This document shows, one piece after another, positions 6,341 through 12,873 of a DNA stretch of 25,770 nt (positions are counted from its first letter, which is position 1; the number at the start of each line of letters is the position of its first letter). A model generated the notes under the pieces. The model saw only the letters and a list, made by a program, of their open reading frames with translations, searched no databases and was not told where the DNA came from. A program made the position numbers and the translations under genes. Source of the DNA: Clostridiales bacterium (GTDB lineage Bacteria; Bacillota; Clostridia; Oscillospirales; Acutalibacteraceae); the NCBI GenBank assembly GCA_019415925.1, contig DXYG01000033.1, positions 1-25,770 of the forward strand, read 5' to 3'.

Positions 6341-6453
6341 GCAGATGTACCGAGCCACGAGTCCTTGAGCGAAAGCTCCTGAGTCATCAAATTGCCGGAC
6401 GCTGAGAATTAAGGGATAGAAATATCCTAATGTTCTTGGTGTCCGGCTTTTTT
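6341..6453 (+). ncRNA. Structured leader RNA upstream of sigma-like gene
   Basis: The gap holds a compact GAGC-GAAA-GCTC hairpin (6367-6378), then a long stem GCCGGAC/GTCCGGC (6394-6400/6441-6447). That stem encloses a second GAAA tetraloop hairpin, GGATA-GAAA-TATCC (6414-6427), and is followed by TTTTTT. Two GAAA tetraloops and a terminator-like end suggest a folded cis-regulatory RNA. I cannot match it to a named riboswitch class. Confidence 0.6.
6394..6453 (+). terminator. Terminator-like hairpin in the leader
   Basis: A 7-bp GC-rich closing stem, internal paired segments and a six-T run at 6448-6453. It lies between the Com-like gene and the sigma-like gene, so it could set how much transcription reaches sigma, toxin, xis and int. 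Confidence 0.7.
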
Positions 6454-6456
6454 GTC

Positions 6457-6471
6457 GCTCCCGAAAGGAGC
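6457..6471 (+). promoter_or_regulatory. Hairpin sealing the leader-peptide ribosome site
   Basis: GCTCC (6457-6461) pairs with GGAGC (6467-6471), locking up the AAAGGAG (6464-6470) that serves the GTG at 6478. Confidence 0.6.
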
Positions 6472-6477
6472 AAGACC

Positions 6478-6519
6478 GTGACATATAAGTGGCTGGCATA
6501 TATCGCCAAGTATCCGTAA
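6478..6519 (+). CDS. Candidate 13-codon leader peptide
   Basis: GTG start, 7 nt after AAAGGAG (6464-6470), encoding MTYKWLAYIAKYP and stopping at TAA 6517-6519. The stop falls inside the strand that would otherwise pair with the sigma gene's ribosome site. A ribosome finishing or stalling here would free that site. This is the classic geometry of translational attenuation, as in erm leaders. No homologue is known to me and expression is inferred. Confidence 0.55.
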   Translation: MTYKWLAYIAKYP

Positions 6520-6573
6520 TCTCCGAATTTTTGATTTCAACCAAATTCAAAAATTCAAATTTAAGGAGATTAC
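6516..6573 (+). promoter_or_regulatory. Hairpin hiding the sigma-gene ribosome site
   Basis: GTAATCTCC (6516-6524) is fully complementary to GGAGATTAC (6565-6573), which contains the AAGGAGA ribosome site of the ATG at 6578. The stem continues as GAATTTTTGA (6525-6534) with TCAAAAATTC (6547-6556), leaving a small loop. With the stem closed, the sigma-like gene should be poorly translated. Confidence 0.75.
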
Positions 6574-6577
6574 GACA

Positions 6578-7162
6578 ATGACAAAACTTACATTAGAACA
6601 ACAGGAATTATTATTTGCGAACGACTGCAAACTCATCAATCTGCGGTATGAATACCACGGTTACACCGGCACGGAGAAATGGGCGATTGTAACAGAACTG
6701 GCGGAAGAAGAATTGTGGGTTAAATACCCTGATGTTATCCGTCGGTACACTCCGTTCATTCTGCTTTCTATGGCTCAGGGCGAAGTGATTGACGAGTCAT
6801 ACAGAAACAACGATAAGTACGAAAAGCGAGCAAAAAGAACAATCGATGTGTATGGGTATGAAGATGACATCTCTGAACAATTCCACCGGGAACTGATTAC
6901 TCCGTTTGTTGACCCGTTTGAGCAAGCGGAGGAAGAACGGATTGAGGAAGAAAAGGAACAGCTCCGCCAGTTAGAAATTGCGAAAGTCAGAAAGGTATTG
7001 GAAATGCTGAAACCTGTTCAGAGAGAAAGACTGATTAAAGCGATTTTATTAGGTATGAGTTCAAGAAAAATCGCAAAGGAAGAAGGCGTATATTACAGCG
7101 TTGTAGATAAGTCGATTGCTGCCGCAAGAAAAAATTTCAAGAAATTTTATGAAAACCTCTGA
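6578..7162 (+). CDS. Sigma-70-like RNA polymerase sigma factor of mobile element
   Basis: A 194-residue protein of the type found in Tn916-like elements. The C-terminal 60 residues (LKPVQRERLIKAILLGMSSR, IAKEEGVYYSVVDKSIAAARKNFKKF) form a sigma region 4 helix-turn-helix. The middle is very acidic (EQAEEERIEEEKEQLRQLE), probably a coiled coil. The N-terminal part lacks a clear region 2, so it may be a partial sigma or an activator of late element genes. Its ribosome site AAGGAGA is embedded in a hairpin and is preceded by a leader peptide. The genes that follow (toxin, xis set, int) run in the same direction and may share this control. Confidence 0.8.
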   Translation: MTKLTLEQQELLFANDCKLINLRYEYHGYTGTEKWAIVTELAEEELWVKYPDVIRRYTPFILLSMAQGEVIDESYRNNDKYEKRAKRTIDVYGYEDDISEQFHRELITPFVDPFEQAEEERIEEEKEQLRQLEIAKVRKVLEMLKPVQRERLIKAILLGMSSRKIAKEEGVYYSVVDKSIAAARKNFKKFYENL

Positions 7163-7170
7163 TTTTGGGT

Positions 7171-7236
7171 GTGCATTTTGACCCCCTTTGTCCAAATGAG
7201 TGAAGGGGTTATTTCAATTCCGGATAAGAAATGCAC
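7171..7236 (+). promoter_or_regulatory. Nested hairpin leader of the toxin gene
   Basis: GTGCATTT (7171-7178) pairs with AAATGCAC (7229-7236) around an inner CCCCTT/AAGGGG hairpin (7183-7188/7203-7208). It sits in the 109-bp gap between the sigma-like gene and mazF and may limit read-through or control translation of the toxin. Confidence 0.5.
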
Positions 7237-7271
7237 TTTCAAGACTAAATGAACAGAGAGGTTATACATAT

Positions 7272-7832
7272 ATGCAGAGAAAAGAAATTCAGCGTGGAGA
7301 TTTATTCTACTACGATTTTGGAAAAAGAGAGGGGTCTGTCCAGTCGGGTGAGAGACCTGTAATGGTAATTCAGGCGGACAACTTTAATGCAAATGCTCCG
7401 ACAATTATTGTTGCTGCTGTTACGGCTGTGATGAAAAAGAAGTATCTTCCTTCACACATCATTTTGGGTGAGGACTTCGGTCTGAAGAAGCCGTCAATGG
7501 TTCTTCTTGAACAGATACAAACCGTCAATAAGGACGAACTGACAGACTACATTGGTTCGGTAAACGACGAAAGGCTTTGGAAGCAAATTAACGCAGCTCT
7601 TAAAAAGACTTTCGGTTTATGGATTTACAACACAGACAGAAACGGAGATGTTCGCTGCTTATGTCCCAAGTGCCTGAGCGACTATATCCACGACCCGAAT
7701 TATGTTGTCAGGCGTCTTGACCTTTTTGCGAAAAGCAAAGACAACTGCGATAAGTGCAATAACAGCGGTTGGGATTATATCGTTTATGACAAACGCACCT
7801 CGGTCAAAGGAAAGGGGTGTAAAAATGCCTGA
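7272..7832 (+). CDS. MazF/PemK-family toxin with cysteine-rich C-terminal extension
   Basis: 186 residues. Residues 1-110 are a MazF-type endoribonuclease domain: QRGDLFYYDFG, SGERPVMVIQADNFN, APTIIVAAVTAV, then the LEQIQTVNK strand. MazF toxins cut mRNA. Residues beyond about 125 add CLCPKC and CDKC pairs 30 residues apart, a likely zinc ribbon absent from ordinary MazF (about 110-120 residues). The start is the ATG at 7272, placed by family alignment and a GAGAGG about 10 nt upstream; an extension to 7200 lies in a hairpin leader. No antitoxin gene precedes it. The stop overlaps xis1 by 8 bp. The tail may confer target choice or replace an antitoxin contact. Confidence 0.85.
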   Translation: MQRKEIQRGDLFYYDFGKREGSVQSGERPVMVIQADNFNANAPTIIVAAVTAVMKKKYLPSHIILGEDFGLKKPSMVLLEQIQTVNKDELTDYIGSVNDERLWKQINAALKKTFGLWIYNTDRNGDVRCLCPKCLSDYIHDPNYVVRRLDLFAKSKDNCDKCNNSGWDYIVYDKRTSVKGKGCKNA

Positions 7833-8043
7833 AAGAAAAGATAAGGAGAAATACAATATTCCTTTATGGCATAAGCCCAATCTTTCCATTGAAGAAGCAG
7901 TTGCTTATTCCGGCATTGGTAGAGATAAACTTTATGAATTGACGAATCCGGAGGATTGTCCCTTTGTTTTATGGATAGGTAACAGGAGAATGATTAAGCG
8001 TAAAAAATTCGATGAATATATCGAAAGGCAGTATTCCATTTAA
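7825..8043 (+). CDS. Excisionase-like protein 1 (Tn916 Xis family)
   Basis: A 72-residue MerR/Xis-type winged helix: LSIEEAVAYSGIGRDKLYEL, then a wing with PFVLWIGNRRMIKRKKFDEY. In Tn916-type elements Xis bends attachment-site DNA and directs integrase to excision. The start ATG 7825 has AAGGGG upstream and overlaps the toxin gene. The second half is nearly identical to copy 2 in protein, while the DNA differs at many third positions, so the duplication is old and kept by selection. A hairpin separates it from the next copy. Confidence 0.85.
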   Translation: MPERKDKEKYNIPLWHKPNLSIEEAVAYSGIGRDKLYELTNPEDCPFVLWIGNRRMIKRKKFDEYIERQYSI

Positions 8044-8061
8044 CCAAATTGTCAAGTGTGC

Positions 8062-8097
8062 GATGAGCCAATTCGCATCATTGGCTCATCAATCATT
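8062..8097 (+). terminator. Perfect 11-bp hairpin between xis copies 1 and 2
   Basis: GATGAGCCAAT (8062-8072) and ATTGGCTCATC (8080-8090) with a 7-nt loop, followed by AATCATTTTT. It is a likely terminator or attenuator that separates xis1 and toxin transcription from xis2-4 and int. Confidence 0.75.
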
Positions 8098-8139
8098 TTT
8101 ATGTATCCTTGAGACATCAAAATCAAGGAGGAAAATCAA

Positions 8140-8361
8140 ATGTCAGACAATCGAAAGAATAGTAAAAAGGACGAAGTGCCTATTTGGTTCAAACCAACTT
8201 TGAGCATTGAAGAAACTTCTCGATATTCAGGTATCGGTATGAGTAAATTATACGAACTGACTAATCCGGAAGATTGTCCTTTTGTGCTGTGGATTGGAAC
8301 AAGAAGAATGATAAAAAGAAGAAAGTTTGATGAGTATATTGAAAGAGTGTACTCAATATGA
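8140..8361 (+). CDS. Excisionase-like protein 2 (Tn916 Xis family)
   Basis: A 73-residue paralogue of copy 1: LSIEETSRYSGIGMSKLYEL and PFVLWIGTRRMIKRRKFDEY. AAGGAGG lies about 9 nt upstream of ATG 8140. It follows the hairpin after xis1 and starts the run that leads into int with only short gaps. Confidence 0.83.
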   Translation: MSDNRKNSKKDEVPIWFKPTLSIEETSRYSGIGMSKLYELTNPEDCPFVLWIGTRRMIKRRKFDEYIERVYSI

Positions 8362-8375
8362 GGGAGGAATCACAA

Positions 8376-8615
8376 ATGGATAGCGAGGTTAATTGCCAAA
8401 GAGAATGGTTCAAGAGCCGAGGTTCCGATGTCCCTTTATGGAATAGGCAAAACCTATCTATTGAAGAAACGGCAGCCTATACGGGCATTGGTAGAGACAC
8501 GATATACAAGCTCATAAAGCAAGACGATTGCAATTTTACTTTGCGTGTAGGGAAAAGAACTATGATAAAACGAAAGCGTTTTGAGGAGTACCTTGAAAAG
8601 CTATATTCGATATAA
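8376..8615 (+). CDS. Excisionase-like protein 3 (Tn916 Xis family)
   Basis: 79 residues: LSIEETAAYTGIGRDTIYKL, then FTLRVGKRTMIKRKRFEEYL. It is more diverged than copies 1 and 2, with KQDDCN replacing NPEDCP. The start is placed at ATG 8376 because GGGAGGA lies 6-8 nt upstream; an ATG at 8358 overlapping the previous stop is also possible but lacks such a site. Confidence 0.8.
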   Translation: MDSEVNCQREWFKSRGSDVPLWNRQNLSIEETAAYTGIGRDTIYKLIKQDDCNFTLRVGKRTMIKRKRFEEYLEKLYSI

Positions 8616-8627
8616 GGTGGTGAGAGT

Positions 8628-8879
8628 GTGCTGAAAGTAAGCAGTCCTGAAATATTGGAATATAGGAAGGCGATTGAGGAAAGAAAGCTGGATTTACCGA
8701 TATGGGAACGCAAGGTTATCACTTGTGAAGAAGCAGCCGCTTATTCCGGTATTGGGATTAAAAGACTTAGAAAAATGGCATTGGCGAAAGGTTGTAATTT
8801 TTCAATCTCAAATGGAACACAGATTTTGATAAATCGTGAGAAGTTTGACAAGTATATGGACAAAATAGAAAAGGTTTAG
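8628..8879 (+). CDS. Excisionase-like protein 4, most diverged copy
   Basis: 83 residues from GTG 8628 with AAGGTGG upstream. It keeps the core (ITCEEAAAYSGIGIKRLRKM, then INREKFDKYM) but lacks the RRMIKR basic wing, where it has NGTQILINRE. It sits immediately before int, the usual place of the functional xis in Tn916-type elements. Confidence 0.8.
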   Translation: MLKVSSPEILEYRKAIEERKLDLPIWERKVITCEEAAAYSGIGIKRLRKMALAKGCNFSISNGTQILINREKFDKYMDKIEKV

Positions 8880-8891
8880 GAGGAAAAGATT

Positions 8892-10148
8892 ATGGCAAAG
8901 GCAAAAAGACGAGATAAATCAAGAGTAGTTCTTCGCACAGGAGAATCACAGCGAGCAGACGGTACATATCATTATTGTTGGACAGACGCCAACCGAAAAA
9001 GGCGTTATGTGTATGCCAAGACTCTTGACGAACTTCGATACAAAGAAGAGCAAATAGAAAAGGACAAGAAAGATGGCATAAAAGCGGAAGCTCGATATAC
9101 TACCCTCAATGATATATATGAGCTTTGGAAAGATTTGAAGCGTGGTCTAAAAAACAACACTTTTGAAAACTACAAATATATGTATGAGACATTTGTCCGC
9201 CAACAGATTGGCTCAAAGACCGTTTCTTCTTTGAAAAAATCGGATATTAAGAGGTTTTACAACTACCTTGCAGATGAACGCCATTTGAAACCGGCGACTA
9301 TTGATAATATCCATACGGTTCTTCATCAGATTTTGGATATGGCGGTTGATGATGATTATCTCAGAAACAACCCTTCCAATAATGTGCTGAAAGAGTTAAA
9401 GCAGTCCCATTGTTTTCAAACTGAGAAACGCAGAGCCTTAACGAGACCGGAACAGGAACTGCTCCTGAGTTATCTGAAGAATACACCGTCTGCAAGTTTG
9501 TGGTATCCTATTTTTGCAGTGTTGATTGGAACAGGGCTTCGTGTTGGAGAAGCGACGGGTCTAAGATGGTGCGACATTGATTTGGAAGAAGGTATCATTG
9601 ATGTGAACCACACGCTGGTTTACTATGACCACCGTACCGAGGGAAGTAAGCGTGGTTGCTATTTTAACATCAATACTACGAAAACTCCGGCTGGCAAACG
9701 CCAAGTTCCGATGTTGGATTTCGTCAAAGAAGCATTCCTTATGGAAAAGGAAAGACAGGAGTTGCTTGATATTCATTGCGAAGCTGTTGTGGACGGATAT
9801 ACTGATTTTATCTTTCTTAACCGTTTTGGACAGCCGCAACATCAAGCAACCCTTAACAAAGCAATACGTCGTATTATCCGTGACTGCAATGATGAACAGC
9901 TCCTGAAAGATGAAAATGCAAAGATTTTGCTACCGCATTTTAGCTGCCATTCATTAAGGCATACATTCACGACAAGAATGTGTGAGGCAGGGGTTAATGT
10001 CAAGGTCATTCAGGATACGCTTGGTCACAAAGATATTTCTACTACCCTTAACATTTATACCGATGTAACGAAGGAGTTAAGGAGGTCTGAATTTGAAGGT
10101 CTTGACTCGTACTTCAAAAATGAGTATAATAAAGCGGCAAACATTTGA
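8892..10148 (+). CDS. int: Tn916-type tyrosine integrase
   Basis: 418 residues. The N-terminal 65 form an arm-binding domain (YHYCWTDANRKRRYVYAKTL). A SAM-like core-binding domain spans about 70-170. The catalytic domain carries R217 (GTGLRVGEATGLRW), K264, H353 and R356 (CHSLRHT), H379 (LGHKD) and the nucleophile Y389 (NIYTDVT), so the active site is complete. AGGAGGAAAAG precedes ATG 8892, 12 bp after the last xis copy. The product integrates and excises the element. Being last and reading outward, it marks the right end; the attachment site should lie within the next few hundred bases. Confidence 0.95.
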   Translation: MAKAKRRDKSRVVLRTGESQRADGTYHYCWTDANRKRRYVYAKTLDELRYKEEQIEKDKKDGIKAEARYTTLNDIYELWKDLKRGLKNNTFENYKYMYETFVRQQIGSKTVSSLKKSDIKRFYNYLADERHLKPATIDNIHTVLHQILDMAVDDDYLRNNPSNNVLKELKQSHCFQTEKRRALTRPEQELLLSYLKNTPSASLWYPIFAVLIGTGLRVGEATGLRWCDIDLEEGIIDVNHTLVYYDHRTEGSKRGCYFNINTTKTPAGKRQVPMLDFVKEAFLMEKERQELLDIHCEAVVDGYTDFIFLNRFGQPQHQATLNKAIRRIIRDCNDEQLLKDENAKILLPHFSCHSLRHTFTTRMCEAGVNVKVIQDTLGHKDISTTLNIYTDVTKELRRSEFEGLDSYFKNEYNKAANI

Positions 10149-10179
10149 CGTAGTTTTATTGTTGGCGACGAAAAGATAC

Positions 10180-10264
10180 TTACACCATTTACACCAAATA
10201 CAACATCAAATAGCACGTATAGGGCAGTAAAGAAAGGGTGTATCAAACAAAATAGGGCAGCAAA
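10180..10264. promoter_or_regulatory. Candidate integrase arm-binding repeats
   Basis: TTACACCA is doubled at 10180-10187 and 10189-10196. ATAGGGCAGTAAA (10219-10231) and ATAGGGCAGCAAA (10252-10264) are direct repeats 33 bp apart, about three helical turns. Repeats at this spot match the arm sites of Tn916-type elements. The exact crossover cannot be set without the other end of the element. Confidence 0.5.
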
Positions 10265-10380
10265 TCATTTGGGGTAGTACAATGAATACCACTTTAGTAA
10301 CCCAATAACCGAGATGTCTTTTCCGTCCCCACAATGAAGTCACTCGATAAATAAATCACTTAAAAAGCCAGTAAAAATGC

Positions 10381-10411
10381 GGACTTTCTCATTTCCGAGA
10401 AAGTCCTTTTT
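10381..10411 (+). terminator. Intrinsic terminator
   Basis: Perfect 10-bp stem GGACTTTCTC/GAGAAAGTCC with a 6-nt loop and a T-run. It ends transcription leaving int. Confidence 0.9.
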
Positions 10412-10560
10412 GCTGTTTTACAACAATTTTACAACAAATAAACGCACTTCATACAGAGTGCGAAAGAAATTAAGATATGCCTGAACAAGTTTATTCATTT
10501 GTTTTTATGGATAAGTAATTTTTTTATTTCTCTTTATAAAATTTGAATTGTATAAAAATT

Positions 10561-10600
10561 CTCCCCGAAGCAGTTACATTGTTTCGGGGAGGTTTTATTT
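10561..10600. terminator. Intrinsic terminator
   Basis: CTCCCCGAA (10561-10569) pairs with TTCGGGGAG (10583-10591), followed by GTTTTATTT. The other side is also T-rich on the opposite strand, so it can work in both directions. Confidence 0.85.
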
Positions 10601-10760
10601 TACTGTGTATTTTCTGTGTAGCTTATGTGGTTTTTGTTGATATTTTTTGATACTATTTGATAATTAAATATTTAAGTAAAATTATCAAAATAAGTCAGTG
10701 TTTATGCGGATTTTAAGGGCTTATCACAAAAAAATAAGCACCCACTTGCGTGAGTGCCTT

Positions 10761-10850
10761 TGGCGGAGGACAAGGGATTTGAACCCTCGCGCCGCGTTAG
10801 CGACCTACTCCCTTAGCAGGGGAGCCTCTTCACCACTTGAGTAATCCTCC
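10761..10850 (-). tRNA. tRNA-Ser (GCT)
   Basis: A 90-nt class II tRNA with encoded CCA. The acceptor GGAGGAT pairs with the 3' side GTCCTCC. The anticodon stem CTCCC/GGGAG carries loop CTGCTAA (anticodon GCT). It has a long variable arm and a TTCAAAT loop. It is intact, so the element did not insert into it. Confidence 0.93.
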
Positions 10851-10873
10851 GTGCGGTAAAGTAAAAAATAAAA

Positions 10874-10962
10874 TGGCGGAGAGGAAGGGATTCGAACCCT
10901 TGGTCCCTCGCGGGATCACTAGTTTTCAAGACTAGCTCCTTAAACCACTCGGACACCTCTCC
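10874..10962 (-). tRNA. tRNA-Ser (TGA)
   Basis: 89 nt with encoded CCA. Acceptor GGAGAGG, anticodon stem CTAGT/ACTAG with loop CTTGAAA (anticodon TGA), long variable arm and GGTTCGAATCC T-arm. It is upstream of tRNA-Ser (GCT) in the same transcript. Confidence 0.94.
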
Positions 10963-10993
10963 GTGTTGAAATTATGTTGTTTCAGCAAGAATT

Positions 10994-11022
10994 ATTCTAT
11001 CATAACTCATTTCTTTTGTCAA
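10994..11022 (-). promoter_or_regulatory. Promoter of the tRNA-Ser pair
   Basis: Minus-strand TTGACA (11017-11022), 17-bp spacer, TAGAAT (10994-10999), about 30 bp upstream of the first tRNA. Confidence 0.85.
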
Positions 11023-11117
11023 GAACAAATTTACAAAAATTATAAGAATTTACGATATAAATTTTGATCCCCGAAACCAACCGTTTTTCAGCATTATAAT
11101 ATAATCTTTTTTTAAAA

Positions 11118-11762
11118 TCAGATGTTCCAGAAGCCGAGCAGAATTGCAAAGTAGTGGAACACACTTCCTGCAATTGTGAACAGATGCCAGACTGAGTGGA
11201 AGTATTTTACCTTTTTAATTGCGTAAAATATAATTCCCAGCGTGTAGAAAGCTCCGCCCGTTAACAGAAAAATAAGCGAGATTTTCGGCATTGACGCAAC
11301 AAGCGGCTTGATTGCAAAGATTATTACCCAGCCCATTGCAACGTAGCAGAAGATTGACGGAATCCTCGCTTTTTCAAGGTTGACAGAATTCATCACGATT
11401 CCGAATATTGCCGCACCCCACACAACTCCGAACAGAATCCAGCCGATAACGCCGTTAAGGTAATAAAGCGTAATCGGCGTGTATGTTCCTGCAATCAGCA
11501 GAAAAATCGTGTTGTGATCCATTATCCTGAAAAAAGCCTTTGCTTTTTTGTTTGTGAATGAATGGTAAAGCGTTGACATTGTGTAAAGAATAATCAGCGA
11601 GGCTCCGTAAATGCACGAGCTGACAATGCCCCAAGCGTTGGTGTGAATAACTGACGCTATAATCAGCACGACCGTTCCTGCAATTGAAAGTGCGGCGCCT
11701 ACGCCGTGCGAAACCGAGTTAAAAATTTCCTCGCCAAGCGTGTATTTTCGTTTTTCAGACAT
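11118..11762 (-). CDS. Hemolysin III / PAQR-family membrane protein
   Basis: A 214-residue integral membrane protein with seven hydrophobic segments. Family histidines and acids are present: TLGEEIFNSVSHG near the N-terminus, STLYHSF, MDHNTIFLLIAG, and SVWHLFTIAGSVFHYFAI at the end, the predicted metal site of the PAQR fold. Bacterial members (YqfA/TrhA/HlyIII) act in membrane fluidity or lipid homeostasis; the hemolysin name is historical. GGAGG lies about 12 nt before ATG 11762, a longer gap than usual. It is monocistronic. Confidence 0.92.
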   Translation of the reverse strand: MSEKRKYTLGEEIFNSVSHGVGAALSIAGTVVLIIASVIHTNAWGIVSSCIYGASLIILYTMSTLYHSFTNKKAKAFFRIMDHNTIFLLIAGTYTPITLYYLNGVIGWILFGVVWGAAIFGIVMNSVNLEKARIPSIFCYVAMGWVIIFAIKPLVASMPKISLIFLLTGGAFYTLGIIFYAIKKVKYFHSVWHLFTIAGSVFHYFAILLGFWNI

Positions 11763-11798
11763 TTATTTTCTGTGCCTCCATAGTTTTATTACTATATA

Positions 11799-11826
11799 AT
11801 TATACATTTTATATTACTTTCTTCAA
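11799..11826 (-). promoter_or_regulatory. Promoter of the hemolysin III-like gene
   Basis: Minus-strand TTGAAG (11821-11826), 16-bp spacer, TATAAT (11799-11804). Confidence 0.6.
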
Positions 11827-11893
11827 GACACTTCGTAATGCAAATTACAAAATCAAAAGCACCTGTTATTGAGTTTCGGCATAACAAAAAACA

Positions 11894-11922
11894 TTGCAAT
11901 ACTCATAATAGAATGGTAAAAT
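11894..11922 (+). promoter_or_regulatory. Promoter of the GNAT-cupin pair
   Basis: TTGCAA (11894-11899), 17-bp spacer, TAAAAT (11917-11922). Confidence 0.6.
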
Positions 11923-11943
11923 AATCCCGAAGGGGTGTGCGCT

Positions 11944-12435
11944 ATGAGTATTGTTATCAGGGCTTATCGAAATGAAGATATTTTGCAGATGAACCGTATC
12001 TGGAACGAGGTGGTCGAGGAAGGCGTTGCATTTCCGCAGACGGAAATTCTTGACAAAACAGGCGGTGAAAAGTTTTTTTACTCGCAAAGCTACTGCGGAG
12101 TTGCCGAAAACACCGAAAACGGTGAAATAGTTGGTCTGTATATTCTGCACCCCAACAACGTCGGCAGATGCGGTCATATTTCAAACGCAAGCTATGCTGT
12201 CAGCTCATCGTCAAGAGGCAAGGGAATAGGCGAAATGCTTGTCAGGGACTGCCTTGTGCAGGCGAAAAACTGCGGCTTTAAGATTTTGCAGTTCAACGCT
12301 GTTGTAAAGACGAATACTGCGGCACGTCACCTTTATGAAAAGCTCGGTTTTGTTCAGCTCGGAACAATTCCTCAGGGCTTTCTTATGAAGGACGGGAGCT
12401 ATGAGGACATATGTCCGTATTATCATATGATTTAA
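11944..12435 (+). CDS. GNAT-family N-acetyltransferase
   Basis: 163 residues with the acetyl-CoA-binding segment SSSSRGKGIGEMLVRDCL (motif A, R/Q-x-x-G-x-G/A) and motif B TNTAARHLYEKLGFVQLGTI. The N-terminal IRAYRNEDILQMNRIWNEVV is typical of the family. The substrate is unknown. ATG 11944 is preferred over a GTG nine bases earlier because AAGGGG (about 11930-11935) is then 8-9 nt away. It is followed after 12 bp by a cupin gene, probably co-transcribed. Confidence 0.9.
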   Translation: MSIVIRAYRNEDILQMNRIWNEVVEEGVAFPQTEILDKTGGEKFFYSQSYCGVAENTENGEIVGLYILHPNNVGRCGHISNASYAVSSSSRGKGIGEMLVRDCLVQAKNCGFKILQFNAVVKTNTAARHLYEKLGFVQLGTIPQGFLMKDGSYEDICPYYHMI

Positions 12436-12447
12436 GGGGAAAGTATT

Positions 12448-12777
12448 ATGATTATTGATTTTAACAATGAAAAAGCAACGGTAATTCCGAATTTCAAGGG
12501 CGGAGAAAAATCAATCTCTGCAAAAATGCACTTTGACGGAGTTAACAGAATTTTGCACGGTGTGCTTGAAAGCGGAGCGACAATTGGACTTCACACACAC
12601 GAAACAAACAGTGAGATTATTTACTTTTTAAGAGGCAGGGGAAAGGTGCTTTATGACGGAGAATACGAAACCGTTGAGCAGGGAATGTGCCACTACTGCC
12701 CAAAAGGCCACTCACACAGCCTTATCAATGACAGCGACAGCGACCTTGTGTTCTTTGCCGTTGTGCCTGAGCAGTAA
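12448..12777 (+). CDS. Cupin-domain protein
   Basis: A 109-residue single-domain cupin. Motif 1 is ATIGLHTHETNSEIIYFLRG and motif 2 is PKGHSHSLIN, giving the His, His, Glu and His metal ligands. Small cupins bind metals or small molecules or act as isomerases; no specific substrate can be read. AGGGGAAAG lies 5-6 nt upstream of the ATG. It is the second gene of the acetyltransferase unit. Confidence 0.9.
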   Translation: MIIDFNNEKATVIPNFKGGEKSISAKMHFDGVNRILHGVLESGATIGLHTHETNSEIIYFLRGRGKVLYDGEYETVEQGMCHYCPKGHSHSLINDSDSDLVFFAVVPEQ

Positions 12778-12815
12778 TTATTGGTAAATAACACCTGTAT
12801 TTTCATAAAAATCTA

Positions 12816-12844
12816 TTGAAAAACTTTTTATAATATGATATACT
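12816..12844 (+). promoter_or_regulatory. Promoter of the small basic protein gene
   Basis: TTGAAA (12816-12821), 17-bp spacer, TATACT (12839-12844). Confidence 0.65.
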
Positions 12845-12873
12845 TCTGTTCCAAACAAACGGAGGTGTATAAA

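Larger units (their letters stand above)
10265..10760. other. Element/chromosome junction region, no gene
   Basis: AT-rich and non-coding. It holds two strong terminators (10381-10411 and 10561-10600) and a doubled TTTTACAACAA just after the first. The right junction of the element probably falls in the first 150 bases. Confidence 0.5.

Noticed and set aside
7200..7271. 24-residue extension of the MazF frame
   Set aside because: It overlaps the hairpin leader and lies outside the MazF family start.
1..10420. Complete conjugative element
   Set aside because: No relaxase, coupling protein, VirB4-type ATPase or other transfer gene is present; only the regulation and recombination end is in the window.
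10761..10962. tRNA-Ser genes as the attachment site of the element
   Set aside because: Both are intact and about 600 bp from int, with terminators between; no duplicated tRNA end is visible.
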